From positions 1-64,000 of the forward strand of contig CAVXRO010000008.1 of the NCBI GenBank assembly GCA_963764235.1: a stretch of DNA of 64,000 nt, read 5' to 3'. Below, in pieces: positions 36,423 to 46,079 of the stretch. Made by a program: the position numbers and the translations under genes. Every line of letters starts with the position of its first letter. Within the stretch, counting starts at the first letter, position 1. The notes under the pieces were generated by a model, which worked only from the letters and a program-made list of their open reading frames with translations, had not been told where the DNA came from and searched no databases. The stretch is from DATFVA01 sp963764235 (lineage in GTDB: Bacteria; Bacteroidota; Ignavibacteria; Ignavibacteriales; Ignavibacteriaceae).

Positions 36423-38198
36423 TTATTTTAAAACCACCATCTTCTTCGTATCAATGAAAGTCTGTCCCGATGGGGAAACTGCCTGGATTCTGTAGAAATA
36501 AACGCCTGAATTTAACGATGAAGCATCAAACTGTATTTTATGGTAACCTGCCTCTTTATAACCATCAAAGATTACATCAACCTGCTGACCAATTGCATTG
36601 AATAAAACAATACTAACCTGGCTTGAATGAGGCAGCCCGAATATAATAGAAGTTGCGGGATTAAACGGGTTGGGATAGTTCTGCATCAGGGTAAAGGTTT
36701 TCGGTGTCTTATTGATAATCTCATCAATACCAATCGGATTATCTATACTGAAATTATCGTCTGAAAAATCATAATCATTACTGCTTGCAAGACTTATTAT
36801 CTTTATTTTATAATTATTACCCCCCGGAATGTTATTGGGGATATTCCACGGATAATAGCCGTTACTTGGTGTTGTGTCAACTATTGTTGAATAAAATGCA
36901 CCTCCTTTATACAGCTCAATTTTAACAGAACTCAGAATATTATCTGACCAGATTATACTATTTTCAACTCCTGCTATCAGGGTTTCTCCGCCATTAGGGT
37001 TTAAAACAGTAATCTCACTTTTAGTAATACTGAAATCAGCATCGGAGAAATCAAAATCATTACTGCTATTAAGGCTTGTTACTTTAACTTTATAGTCATT
37101 ACCTGATTCGGCAGCATCCACTGACCAGAGATAGAATCCATTACTTGGTGTGGTATCTACAATTGTAGAATAGAACACCCCTGCTTTATATAATTCAATC
37201 TCAACCGGTCCTGAAATATTATCACTCCAGGTAATTCCGTATTGAGAGGATGTTTGTAAGTTTTCACCGCCATTTGGCGCTGAAATAGTAATTACACTTT
37301 TAGTAATACTGAAATCAGCATCGGAGAAATCAAAATCATTACTGCTATTAAGACTTGTTACTTTAACTTTATAATCATTACCTGATTCGGCAGCATCCAC
37401 TGACCAGAGATAGAATCCATTACTTGGTGTGGTATCTACAATTGTAGAATAGAACACCCCTCCTTTATATAATTCAATCTTAACCGGTCCTAAAATATTA
37501 TCACTCCAGGTAATTCCGTATTGAGAGGATGTTTGTAAGTTTTCACCGCCATTTGGCGCTGAAATAGTAATTACACTTTTAGTAATACTGAAATCAGCAT
37601 CGGAGAAATCAAAATCATTACTGCTATTAAGACTTGTTACTTTAACTTTATAGTCATTACCTGATTCGGCAGCATCCACTGACCAGAGATAGAATCCATT
37701 ACTTGGTGTGGTATCTACAATTGTAGAATAGAACACTCCTCCTTTATACAATTCAATCTTAACCGGTGCTGAAATATTATCACTCCAGGTAATTCCGTAT
37801 TGAGAGGATGTTTGCAAGTTTTCACCGCCATTTGGCGCTGAAATAGTAATTACACTTTTAGTAATACTGAAATCACCATCGGAAAAGTCAAATACGGAAC
37901 TATCAGCAGTACTCGTTAGTTTAATTTTATAATCAGTACCAGATTCAGATACATTTGGTGTCCATAAATAGAAGCCATCACTTGGTGTTGAGGCACTAAT
38001 TGTTGAATAAAAAGCACCACTTTTGTAAAGCTCAATTTTAACAAACTCAGGAATATTGTCAGTCCAGACAATCCCATATTCATTGGAGTTTTGCCAACTT
38101 TCCCCGCCATTAGGTGTTGTTATTGTAATTTGCTGTGCAAATATGCAAGGGGAAATAATTATGTTTAGAAGTAATAAAAGGTAAACTGGTTTACCCAT
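36423..38198 (-). CDS. T9SS-secreted repeat protein, 5 repeats (copy B)
   Basis: 591 residues, almost identical to the neighbouring copy but with one additional 93-residue unit. The first five residues (MGKPV) and the 5' and 3' flanks differ, whereas similarity starts exactly at YLLLLLNII and ends at the stop codon, so the coding region alone was duplicated or converted. AAGGAA lies upstream of the start. The domain order is as in copy A: signal peptide, KNH-like repeats, sorting domain. Having two copies with different lengths suggests surface variation. Confidence 0.85.
   Translation of the reverse strand: MGKPVYLLLLLNIIISPCIFAQQITITTPNGGESWQNSNEYGIVWTDNIPEFVKIELYKSGAFYSTISASTPSDGFYLWTPNVSESGTDYKIKLTSTADSSVFDFSDGDFSITKSVITISAPNGGENLQTSSQYGITWSDNISAPVKIELYKGGVFYSTIVDTTPSNGFYLWSVDAAESGNDYKVKVTSLNSSNDFDFSDADFSITKSVITISAPNGGENLQTSSQYGITWSDNILGPVKIELYKGGVFYSTIVDTTPSNGFYLWSVDAAESGNDYKVKVTSLNSSNDFDFSDADFSITKSVITISAPNGGENLQTSSQYGITWSDNISGPVEIELYKAGVFYSTIVDTTPSNGFYLWSVDAAESGNDYKVKVTSLNSSNDFDFSDADFSITKSEITVLNPNGGETLIAGVENSIIWSDNILSSVKIELYKGGAFYSTIVDTTPSNGYYPWNIPNNIPGGNNYKIKIISLASSNDYDFSDDNFSIDNPIGIDEIINKTPKTFTLMQNYPNPFNPATSIIFGLPHSSQVSIVLFNAIGQQVDVIFDGYKEAGYHKIQFDASSLNSGVYFYRIQAVSPSGQTFIDTKKMVVLK
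37020..37856 (-). repeat. Three 279-bp tandem units in copy B
   Basis: Same unit as in copy A, here three times. Minor differences (ALA or GLY after ITWSDNIS, ALA or GLY in YKAG/YKGG) mark the individual units. Confidence 0.8.
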
Positions 38199-38444
38199 AG
38201 AAAATTCCTTAAGTTCGTTAATACGTATTATTTATCGGAAAAGCTTTAAATGATTCCTTAAAACAGCTAAAAATATACTTAATAAATTGAATTATGCTAA
38301 TTTATAAATTTTATAATGATAAACAATACCTATTAGCTGTCGTTCAAATATGAACCTAATTCAGTATTTAATAAAAGGATTTTTGATTATATTAATTATC
38401 CTTTATCTCCCATTTCATCTTATGACTTTGGCATTATATTAAAA

Positions 38445-39329
38445 TTAAGTTGTTATTTTAACTTCCTCTGCAAAGGATGGGACCGCTCCTTTAGGAAACT
38501 CAATTTTAGAATTGAACCCCATCCAGTATTTTGGTGCAAAAATGGTTTTCCTATCTTTTATTAGATAGGAAGCCCACCATCCGAATGTACTGGTGCTCAG
38601 AATTCCACTGGTACATTTTGTCATTATTGCAAAATCGGTTCCCGGATCATTTTTTAGTGATATTTTTTTATTTTTCAAATAATTGAATTCTATCTCAATG
38701 AATTCAGGTTCGTCGCTCAATAATATAAAAAAACAGTTTTCGAAATTTTTCATCAGATAAGCAATCTGATTTTTGTAATAGCTTATCGGGAGGAGGGTAC
38801 TTTTGCCAAGTATTCTGAATTCCTTATAATCTCCTCTTCTTAAATGCACGAAAACTTTATGAGCTTCTACGGGTACATCACTAAGAAAGTCATCCGCTGC
38901 CCTCATATACTCAGATTTTATAATAAAATTTTCAGTAACCTCCTTTCTAAAAAAACTTTCACTTTGAAAATAGCCGGTTTTTATGAATCTGATAAAATTA
39001 AATAACCCTTTCTTTTCAGTGTAAGTTGTGGATTCTCTTCTTGGTTTAATGTATTCAAATCCTTTGACGTCATCATAATCAATTTCGATTTTAGTTATTA
39101 ATCTTACAGATCCTATTAAACTGAGTAAAGGTGATATTATTTTGAAAACAAGTCCGCGTATGTACCTGTTTTTCCTTGGAATGTTAATTATATCTTCAAT
39201 TTCGAAAATGTCTATCAGGTCTTCAAAGCCTGAGACAATGATTTTTTCATTGTTTTTCAATATACTCTTAATAAATGCATATTGAAAAATCTGATTTCCC
39301 AGTCTTCCTCCAGAGAAAAAAATGATCAT
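38445..39329 (-). CDS. GT11 alpha-1,2-fucosyltransferase
   Basis: 294 residues, the normal size of family GT11. It begins with FFSGGRLGNQIFQYAF, then HLRRGDY at about 162-168 (the GDP-fucose binding motif HxRRxD), and ends with the conserved STFGWWASYLI. It should add L-fucose from GDP-fucose to a galactose-like acceptor in the repeat unit. GDP-mannose dehydratase is encoded about 3.5 kb upstream, which would start the donor pathway. It closes the minus-strand polysaccharide operon; the 246-base gap that follows has no gene. Confidence 0.88.
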   Translation of the reverse strand: MIIFFSGGRLGNQIFQYAFIKSILKNNEKIIVSGFEDLIDIFEIEDIINIPRKNRYIRGLVFKIISPLLSLIGSVRLITKIEIDYDDVKGFEYIKPRRESTTYTEKKGLFNFIRFIKTGYFQSESFFRKEVTENFIIKSEYMRAADDFLSDVPVEAHKVFVHLRRGDYKEFRILGKSTLLPISYYKNQIAYLMKNFENCFFILLSDEPEFIEIEFNYLKNKKISLKNDPGTDFAIMTKCTSGILSTSTFGWWASYLIKDRKTIFAPKYWMGFNSKIEFPKGAVPSFAEEVKITT

Positions 39330-39522
39330 TAGATATAACTTTATTAATAATTTATGAGCTGATATGCAAATATTTTATAAATCAGGTTCATGTATTCTAT
39401 AGGCATTTTTAAGAAATTCTTTATATTTTAAAATGGATATATATAGGTTAGAAAAGATATTATTGTAAACGGTGTAAATTCACATTTAGTTGAAAAAACT
39501 ACCTCAAAGTCTGCGGTGATTT

Positions 39523-40791
39523 TTAAGCCTCCATTTTTGAGTTGAAGTACTCTAATGTTGTTGCAATATAAATAAAAAAATAAAAAAAAGTGGAAGGTGT
39601 CCGGGTTTGGAATATTGTAGCTTCAGTAATATTAATTACTAATAAGGAAGCTAAAAACATAAACATTTTAATGTTATGAATGATATATATTCTATACATA
39701 AAAGCAAATACATTCATTAAAAAGAATAAAAAACCAATGAAACCTAATTGGAGCAGAATTTCAAGATAACCGCTGTGAGCTTCGTTAACTTTCCATCCCA
39801 CATTAAAAACAAAACGATTGATGACTGATGTCCCCATTATCCAGTAAGTCCCAAAGCCATATCCAAAAAAAATTTTTTTTTGGATTTCTGTCCAAACATA
39901 TTCCCAAATGAAAGTGCGACCGGTGAGGGATATAGATTTATCAAAAACGGCTGGAATTAGCTTAAATAGCTCTGAAGAGAATAGGGAAATAACCAGAACA
40001 CTAATTAGTAAAAATCCAATAATAAAAAATGAAAAAATCTTTCCAATACCCAAAGGAGCAAATAATTTTTCAAAGGAGAAGATTATGTAAAGCATACAAA
40101 CTACAATAAGTGCAGTAATTGATGTCGAACTAGTAGACATAAGAACTAAGATTATTGAAAGTGAAGTAATCAATAAATTAAGAATTCTTGCCTTTCTACC
40201 TTCATCCCTTGAATAAAAAAATAATGAAATCATAAAGAAAAAGAAGCCCATTTGTCCTAAACCATTTTTCATTATCTCAATTCCCCGCCATGAATTAAAT
40301 GCAGGATCTATAGCAGCAGGTATAAAAATTATTGAGAAGTATGTAATAACGATATATAGTATCATAATAGCTTTAAGGATTTTCAATAACATCGAATATT
40401 CAATAAAAATTAAAGCATTCATTATTACCATAAACATAACTAAAAGCTGAAATGATCGCTTTATTGAAATAAAACTGTAATCAGACCAGACAGCACTTAG
40501 AAGGCAATATAAAATTAATAAGCTAATATACTTTTCTTTAATTATGAAATTAAAAACCTTATTAAAATTAGTAGATACTACAAAAATGGCAGAGACAAAC
40601 AAAGACAAATAGACCACCTGATTTACCGGATTGGTTGATTCTTGTTCATAAGCAGCGCCATAATCTCTTTCCTGAAATGGAATATCAGTTCCCATAATTG
40701 TGAAAAATGTGAGAATAAAAAAACCGAAAATAATAATATATCTTATAGTATAATTAATTGATTGAGGATTAGCTATTGAAAGTTTATTCAT
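39523..40791 (-). CDS. O-antigen ligase/polymerase family (Wzy-like)
   Basis: 422 residues with about eleven membrane segments. The large periplasmic loop carries SLTGRTFIWEYVW and FFGYGFGTYW, as in the Wzy_C/WaaL domain, and ends with the conserved AHSGYLEILLQLGFIG containing the catalytic-type histidine. It would polymerise repeat units or ligate them to a carrier. The fragment IPFQERDYGAAYEQESTNPVNQ near the N-terminus is typical of capsule polymerases. Gaps of 193 bases downstream and 66 upstream contain no genes. Confidence 0.85.
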   Translation of the reverse strand: MNKLSIANPQSINYTIRYIIIFGFFILTFFTIMGTDIPFQERDYGAAYEQESTNPVNQVVYLSLFVSAIFVVSTNFNKVFNFIIKEKYISLLILYCLLSAVWSDYSFISIKRSFQLLVMFMVIMNALIFIEYSMLLKILKAIMILYIVITYFSIIFIPAAIDPAFNSWRGIEIMKNGLGQMGFFFFMISLFFYSRDEGRKARILNLLITSLSIILVLMSTSSTSITALIVVCMLYIIFSFEKLFAPLGIGKIFSFFIIGFLLISVLVISLFSSELFKLIPAVFDKSISLTGRTFIWEYVWTEIQKKIFFGYGFGTYWIMGTSVINRFVFNVGWKVNEAHSGYLEILLQLGFIGFLFFLMNVFAFMYRIYIIHNIKMFMFLASLLVINITEATIFQTRTPSTFFYFFIYIATTLEYFNSKMEA

Positions 40792-40857
40792 TTGGGGGTA
40801 TAATCAACCTATATTTTAAAAGTTCTTAAAAGAGAGAGTAACATGATCAATTTCGCA

Positions 40858-41787
40858 TTAATGCATTTTCTTATAAACTTTAAAGACACTTCTTATTTTA
40901 CCAATTGATGCCCCCAATTTTTGGGTTGTTTTAATTTTAACATTATTGGAATAAAATGCAGCTACGTATTGTATTGAAGAAATAAGAATGACTATAACCG
41001 CTTTATTAAAAATGCTAACTTTATTTAAATATTTGAAATTATTTTCAAGTTTCCGACGCGCAAAAGCCTGACCGCCTCTTAATGCCCTGTTAAATAAGTA
41101 CTGCCTAGTTCCACGTTCCACAGGGATATACTCATAAGAAACAGCTTCTCTGCTAACTATAAACCTTGCCCCTTTTCTTTCAAGACGCTCAAATAAATGC
41201 ACATCCTCACCACCGGTTAAACCATAACCGGGGTCAAAAGGTACTTTTTCATTTTTAATTATTTCCGATTTAACAATGGCATTTGTAGTAAAATAGAACG
41301 ATGCTTCTGCTCCGGTTTCTTCGACAGGTGTAAAATAGAATTCTCTTCTTCTGAAATGAAGCGGTATGTTATTATCAAAAACGGGCTCTGTATATCCGAA
41401 CACTCCATCGGCATTATATTTTATCATTGCATCATACAAGTTTTGTACCCACAATTCTGAGGCAATCTCATCATCATCTATAAAGCAGATATAATCACCA
41501 CTTGAATTTTCAACACACAGGTTACGTGTAAGACTGATATTCTTTTCCGGCTGGACAAAATATTTAAAATGAATTTTTTTAGTATCGGAGAATTTTTCTA
41601 AAATAGTTTTCGCAGTGGCTTCGATATCATTATCTGTAACAATTATTTCAAGTATAATCTCAGCGGCTAAAACCTGTTTGGTAAGGCTTAATAGGAGGTT
41701 TTCTAAAAGCGCCTCTCTTTTGTATGTAGCAATACAGACTGATACTAATACATTCTTATTCGTACCATTAAGTTGATTATCAGTCAA
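40858..41787 (-). CDS. GT2 family glycosyltransferase
   Basis: 309 residues. VSVCIATYKREALLENLL starts the GT-A fold; the DxD-type motif is in CFIDDDEIA. GYGLTGGEDVHLFERLERKG is the typical acceptor-side segment. There is a C-terminal hydrophobic stretch (AVIVILISSIQYVAAFYS). It probably adds one sugar of the repeat unit on the cytoplasmic face. It begins four bases after the end of the preceding gene in the operon. Confidence 0.85.
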   Translation of the reverse strand: MTDNQLNGTNKNVLVSVCIATYKREALLENLLLSLTKQVLAAEIILEIIVTDNDIEATAKTILEKFSDTKKIHFKYFVQPEKNISLTRNLCVENSSGDYICFIDDDEIASELWVQNLYDAMIKYNADGVFGYTEPVFDNNIPLHFRRREFYFTPVEETGAEASFYFTTNAIVKSEIIKNEKVPFDPGYGLTGGEDVHLFERLERKGARFIVSREAVSYEYIPVERGTRQYLFNRALRGGQAFARRKLENNFKYLNKVSIFNKAVIVILISSIQYVAAFYSNNVKIKTTQKLGASIGKIRSVFKVYKKMH

Positions 41788-41791
41788 ATTA

Positions 41792-42792
41792 CTAAATCCC
41801 TAATTCATGCTTAATTAAATTAAAATCTTTTTCCCATTTTATGCGGATTTGATTTTTAAGCCCCACAATATTTTTATCTAATATTCCTTTGTTTTTTATG
41901 AATAAATCAATTCCTTCCGCAATTTTTTCGGATGAAATTTCAACCAGAACCATTTTATTATCAAAAAGGGCTCTGTTTGTAATATTATCATTAGAAATAA
42001 ACGGAACATCTGCTCCAAGAGATTCCATCAAAGCAAACTGCTGCACATCATCCCTTGTTGATAATGAAATAACTCCAAAAGAGTTTACCAAAAAATATTC
42101 TAATTCTTTGTAATCAATAAATCCGAGAAATTCAATTTTTTTATCTGTAGAATACTTTGAGAACACGTGTGGTTTTTTATTGTAATTGCCGGTAATCCTA
42201 AAAATCATATCACCATTATTATTATTAAATTTCCTGATACCCTCTAAAAGAACCTCCATTGGTTCATCTCCTGCAAAAGTAGTTATGATTAGAAAATATG
42301 GTTTAAGCTGTTTTTCTTTTTTTACGTGCTGAAATTCCGATAATTTAGAATTCAATATCTTAAAATTTATTTTCTTATAGAAAGGATCACCTAAAAGCCT
42401 TGAATATAATTGAGTATTATGAATTGATACCAAGTCTGCATTACGCAAAGCCCATTTATGAAAAGGGAAAATAGACCAAGGTCGTTGAAAGGCACCATTA
42501 TGTGAATCAACCACAACTTTAAATTTTAAAAGCTTTTTAAAAGAACGATAAATATCGGGGCAAATGACGGGGGATTTTGAACATAAATGATATTAGGCTT
42601 AATTTTCAAAATAATAAATAATGTTCTAAGACTTTTTGAAATGTAATCAAATAGAAAAAACAATTTCCAGATGATACCCCGGGATTTTATTAAACCGCTG
42701 ACATAAAAAATATCAGCACCAAGTGCATTGCTAAGTAAATACGAATGACGGCAGTATTGTGCCCAACTTATGAATATAACTTTACTTTTCAT
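41792..42792 (-). CDS. GT4-like glycosyltransferase (frameshifted)
   Basis: Frames 42526-42792 and 41792-42514 are the N- and C-terminal halves of one protein of about 332 residues. One extra base in the run at 42528-42531 (T4 to T5 on the coding strand) would read LLKSFLKFKVVVDSHNGAFQ across the break. The N-half has SWAQYCRHSYLLSNALGAD and IIYVQNPPSF. The C-half has YFLIITTFAGDEPMEVLLEG, FLGFIDYKEL and the donor-binding ALMESLGADVPFISND. The shape is the GT-B fold of family GT4, although the usual E-x7-E is imperfect. Confidence 0.78.
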
Positions 42793-42851
42793 TTTATCTT
42801 TTAAAACTTATTATTTTAAATCTATTTATAAATGGATTGATGTTTATCATA

Positions 42852-43845
42852 TTATCTCAATCTTTTTCTATGCCACCATTCCTCGTACAATATTTCATCA
42901 TCTATTAGTTTTTGAATAAGTTCATCAAACGTTATTGTATAGTTCCAGTTCAGTTTGCTTCTGGCTTTGGCAGGATTACCATAACTAACTTCCAGTTCTA
43001 CAGGTCGGTAAAGATTTTCATCAAATTGAACATACTTTTTAGAATCAAGATTTAATTGTATAAAAACCTTTTCTATAAAATGTTGAAGTGTATAGGCTTC
43101 ACCTGTGCATATTATATAATCGTCTGGTTTATCCACATTAAGCATTTGCCACATAGCTTTTATGTATTCGGGTGCATATCCCCAATCACGCATAATGGAA
43201 GTATTCCCGACTTTAAGGACATCAAGTTCATTCATCTTAATCTTAAGGGCTGAAGCAATTATTTTCTTGGTAACAAAGTTATGTCTTCTTAAAACAGATT
43301 TCATGATTAAAAAGTATTCCGCTTGAAATAAAAAGATTATAGGCTTCTCTATAATTCACACAAATCCAGTGTGCAGATGCTTTTGAAATTCCATATGGAC
43401 TTGCTGGATGAATTATGAAATTCTCATCTATTGGCAGGAAATTTTTATCAACGTTACCATACATTTCGCTGCTGGTTGATTGATAAAACTTTAAATCTTT
43501 ATTTACAATGCGTATAGCTTCAAGAATATTTGCCACGGAAATTATATTAAATTCAAGAGTACCAATCGGCTGCTCAAAAGATAATCCCACAGAACTTTGA
43601 GCAGCAAGATTGTAAAATTCATCTGGTTTGAATTTCTCCAGCAGACGGATAATATTTGACAGGTCAAAAATATTTGCTTCAATTAATTCAACATTATTTT
43701 CAATTCCAAGGAAATTTAATCCGTTAAGGTTTCCTGACTGTAAGTTTCTGGTGATGCCAATAATTTTGTACTCTTTTTCGAGCAGAAACTTGCTCAGATA
43801 AGCTCCATCCTGTCCGGTTATTCCAGTTATAATGGCTGTTTTCAT
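42852..43845 (-). CDS. gmd: GDP-mannose 4,6-dehydratase family protein (frameshifted)
   Basis: Frames 43279-43845 and 42852-43304 make one protein of about 330 residues; deleting one A in the run opposite 43299-43301 gives FNHESVLRRHNFVTKKI. It has the NAD-binding ITGITGQDGAYLSKFLLE, YNLAAQSSVGLSF, the Ser of STSSEMYGNV, the catalytic pair in SPYGISKASAHW (Tyr-x3-Lys) and the C-terminal RPVELEVSYGNPAKA. It converts GDP-mannose to GDP-4-keto-6-deoxymannose, a precursor of GDP-fucose and others. No obvious GDP-fucose synthase is in the window. Confidence 0.85.
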
Positions 43846-43876
43846 ATTTAAAAGTCAGTTCGATTTATTTTTACAT

Positions 43877-44014
43877 TTATATACCAAGAGCATAATTATC
43901 AACGCCACGGCAAATAATATCTACAGCAATAATATTTTTTACTAATGCAGCCGTCTGTCTTAGAATTCGGGAATCATAATCATTGAATGATTGAGAGATC
44001 ATTAAAACGCGCAT
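43877..44014 (-). pseudogene. N-terminal fragment of a GT4 glycosyltransferase
   Basis: A 45-residue frame MRVLMISQSFNDYDSRILRQ that stops after GVDNYALGI. It matches the beginning of the intact glycosyltransferase at 54511 (MRVLMIAQSNFNHDGRIIRL). The rest of the gene is missing; another operon gene starts about 50 bases downstream. It is a relic of deletion or recombination. Confidence 0.75.
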
Positions 44015-44059
44015 AATGTTATTTTTAGAATTGAATAAAATCAAAGCACATCGAATAAA

Positions 44060-45061
44060 TTATATTTTAAAATTGATTAATACTTTGGCTGTCATCTTTA
44101 GATTCTCATAAAGTATATAATATAAAAACCAAATTTTATTAACTGGTGTTTTTAGTTTTATTACATTAACTAAATATTTTTTATATAAACTTATATTCTT
44201 CTTAAAATCTTTTATCCCGTTTCTTCTAAGAGAAGTAACTGCATAACAATAATAAAAAGTACTAAGTTGTTTAGAACAAACAGATTCTAAATAAGGAATT
44301 TCCTTAAAATTCTCTATTAACAATTCATGATGAGCTATTCTGCCAGGCAGGTCGTTGCTGTAAACTTTTCTTCGTCCTGTTAATAGTTTGCGATATGCTG
44401 AAGAAACCTGGTTAAAATAGTAAATCTTACCATGTTTAGCTAATGATAGTATTAAAATAATATCTCCATATTTGGTTTTTCCAAATAAACTCCTATCTAA
44501 GGAGTACGAGTTTCTAAATACAATAGAGGCAGTAGGACATATCCAATTATTGATTAACTCCCAGCCCTCAACTGACCTATCAGAATTAAGGTTTTTTTTA
44601 AAGAACGCTCCTTTATCATTATTAAATAAATACTCTGTCTTGGTATCTTCATCGTGTACATAAGTATTGTGAAAACAAAAAGAATAGTCCTGATGTGATA
44701 CTAAAAAATCTACCTGCTTTTGCAATTTGTTCGGATCCGTCCAATAGTCGTCTCCTTCGCAGAGAGCAATATACTTACCAGTGCACTTTGGAAATACAAA
44801 GGGAGCTAAAATTCCTTTACATTTTTTGTACTGATTTTCTGATTGATAAATAGGTTTGATAATATGTGGATATTTAGCTTCATATTCACGAATGATATCT
44901 GTAGTTCTATCCGTTGATGCATCATCATGTACAATAATTTCAAACTTAAATTTTGTTTTTTGCATCATAAAACCTTCCAAACACTGTCGAATATAGGATT
45001 CATGGTTAAACGTAATACATGCAACGCTAACTAAAGGTATAAAAGATAAATTCTGAATCAT
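44060..45061 (-). CDS. GT2 family glycosyltransferase
   Basis: 333 residues. VSVACITFNHESYIRQCLEG begins the GT-A fold; EIIVHDDASTDRTTDII and ALCEGDDYWTDPNKLQKQV are the nucleotide and metal sites typical of capsule GT2 enzymes that are related to rhamnosyl- or galactosyltransferases. No transmembrane segment. It follows the epimerase gene by ten bases in the same operon. Sugar and linkage are unknown. Confidence 0.85.
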   Translation of the reverse strand: MIQNLSFIPLVSVACITFNHESYIRQCLEGFMMQKTKFKFEIIVHDDASTDRTTDIIREYEAKYPHIIKPIYQSENQYKKCKGILAPFVFPKCTGKYIALCEGDDYWTDPNKLQKQVDFLVSHQDYSFCFHNTYVHDEDTKTEYLFNNDKGAFFKKNLNSDRSVEGWELINNWICPTASIVFRNSYSLDRSLFGKTKYGDIILILSLAKHGKIYYFNQVSSAYRKLLTGRRKVYSNDLPGRIAHHELLIENFKEIPYLESVCSKQLSTFYYCYAVTSLRRNGIKDFKKNISLYKKYLVNVIKLKTPVNKIWFLYYILYENLKMTAKVLINFKI

Positions 45062-45071
45062 AAATTATCAT

Positions 45072-46079
45072 CTAAATATTAAGCATTCTTAATTCCCGAA
45101 ATCTATTTATTTCCATTTCTTTTTTATAATCTTCAAAAAGTTTTCTACAATCATATTTTGGTTTATATCCCAATTCCTCCTTTGCATTTGTTATATCCAT
45201 CAAAAATCCTCCGGTACTTGGTTTATCAGGATTATAAACAATCTCAGACGGATGTTCTTTAGGAGAAAACACATCAACGATAGTCCTAATTTGTTCTTCT
45301 AAAGTAATTGGAATGCCTGTCCCCACATTATAAATTCCGTCAATTCGATTTGTTTCTACTGCCTTGCATAGCATTTGGCTAAAATCATTTACATGAACCA
45401 TGTCCTTAGCATAATTCGGATCTCCCCATATTTCAAGTGGCTCACTATTTTTTGCTTTGTTTATCATTTGATAAATGGGACGCATAGTTTTAATTCCATT
45501 AGGAAAATAATATTGGTATGGGCTATAACTGTAGATAGTAGGTAATCTAAAAATAAATTTCTTCAGCTCATATTCTTGATGATAATGCTCAATAAATTCT
45601 ATTGCAGTGTTTTTAGCTATTACGTATACTGCATGGTCTCCCTTGTAACTAAAATTTCTAGGTAAATTCGGCTTTAATACTATGTTATGTGAGTATAAGG
45701 AGATATCAAAAACTGTTTGTGTATAAATTATTCTATCAACTTTATTCTTCCTACAAAACTCAAGAACATTATATCCTCCTAATATAATAGAATCGATATA
45801 TTTTCTGGGTTCGTAATTATTCATGTAAGATGGAATAACGGCTGATAAAAGCATTACAGCATACACATTATGAGTTGGCAACTTCTTGAAATCTTCTTCC
45901 TTAGTTAGATCAACAGAATAGTATTTTACTCCTCTTTCGTCAAAAAAATCTGTTTCTCTTCGTCCCGATGCTATTATCTCATATTCTTCTGGATTAAAAT
46001 AATTCAACGCATAATCAACTAAATATGATCCGGTATTTCCGGTGGCACCGAAGATGATAATTTTTTTTTTGGTTTTCAT
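45072..46079 (-). CDS. NAD-dependent epimerase/dehydratase
   Basis: 335 residues of the extended SDR family. The NAD-binding motif is IIFGATGNTGSYLVDY. The active-site pair is in HAVYVIAKNTAIEF (Tyr-x3-Lys), and FRLPTIYSY and VGTGIPITLEEQI follow. This is a nucleotide-sugar 4-epimerase, reductase or dehydratase; the exact reaction cannot be told. It overlaps the preceding gene by four bases (ATGA), as do the next two pairs upstream, so four enzymes are translated as a unit. Confidence 0.85.
   Translation of the reverse strand: MKTKKKIIIFGATGNTGSYLVDYALNYFNPEEYEIIASGRRETDFFDERGVKYYSVDLTKEEDFKKLPTHNVYAVMLLSAVIPSYMNNYEPRKYIDSIILGGYNVLEFCRKNKVDRIIYTQTVFDISLYSHNIVLKPNLPRNFSYKGDHAVYVIAKNTAIEFIEHYHQEYELKKFIFRLPTIYSYSPYQYYFPNGIKTMRPIYQMINKAKNSEPLEIWGDPNYAKDMVHVNDFSQMLCKAVETNRIDGIYNVGTGIPITLEEQIRTIVDVFSPKEHPSEIVYNPDKPSTGGFLMDITNAKEELGYKPKYDCRKLFEDYKKEMEINRFRELRMLNI

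Noticed and set aside
34692..38198. A mobile element explaining the paired secreted genes
   Set aside because: No transposase, inverted repeats or target duplications; the duplicated block equals the coding region.
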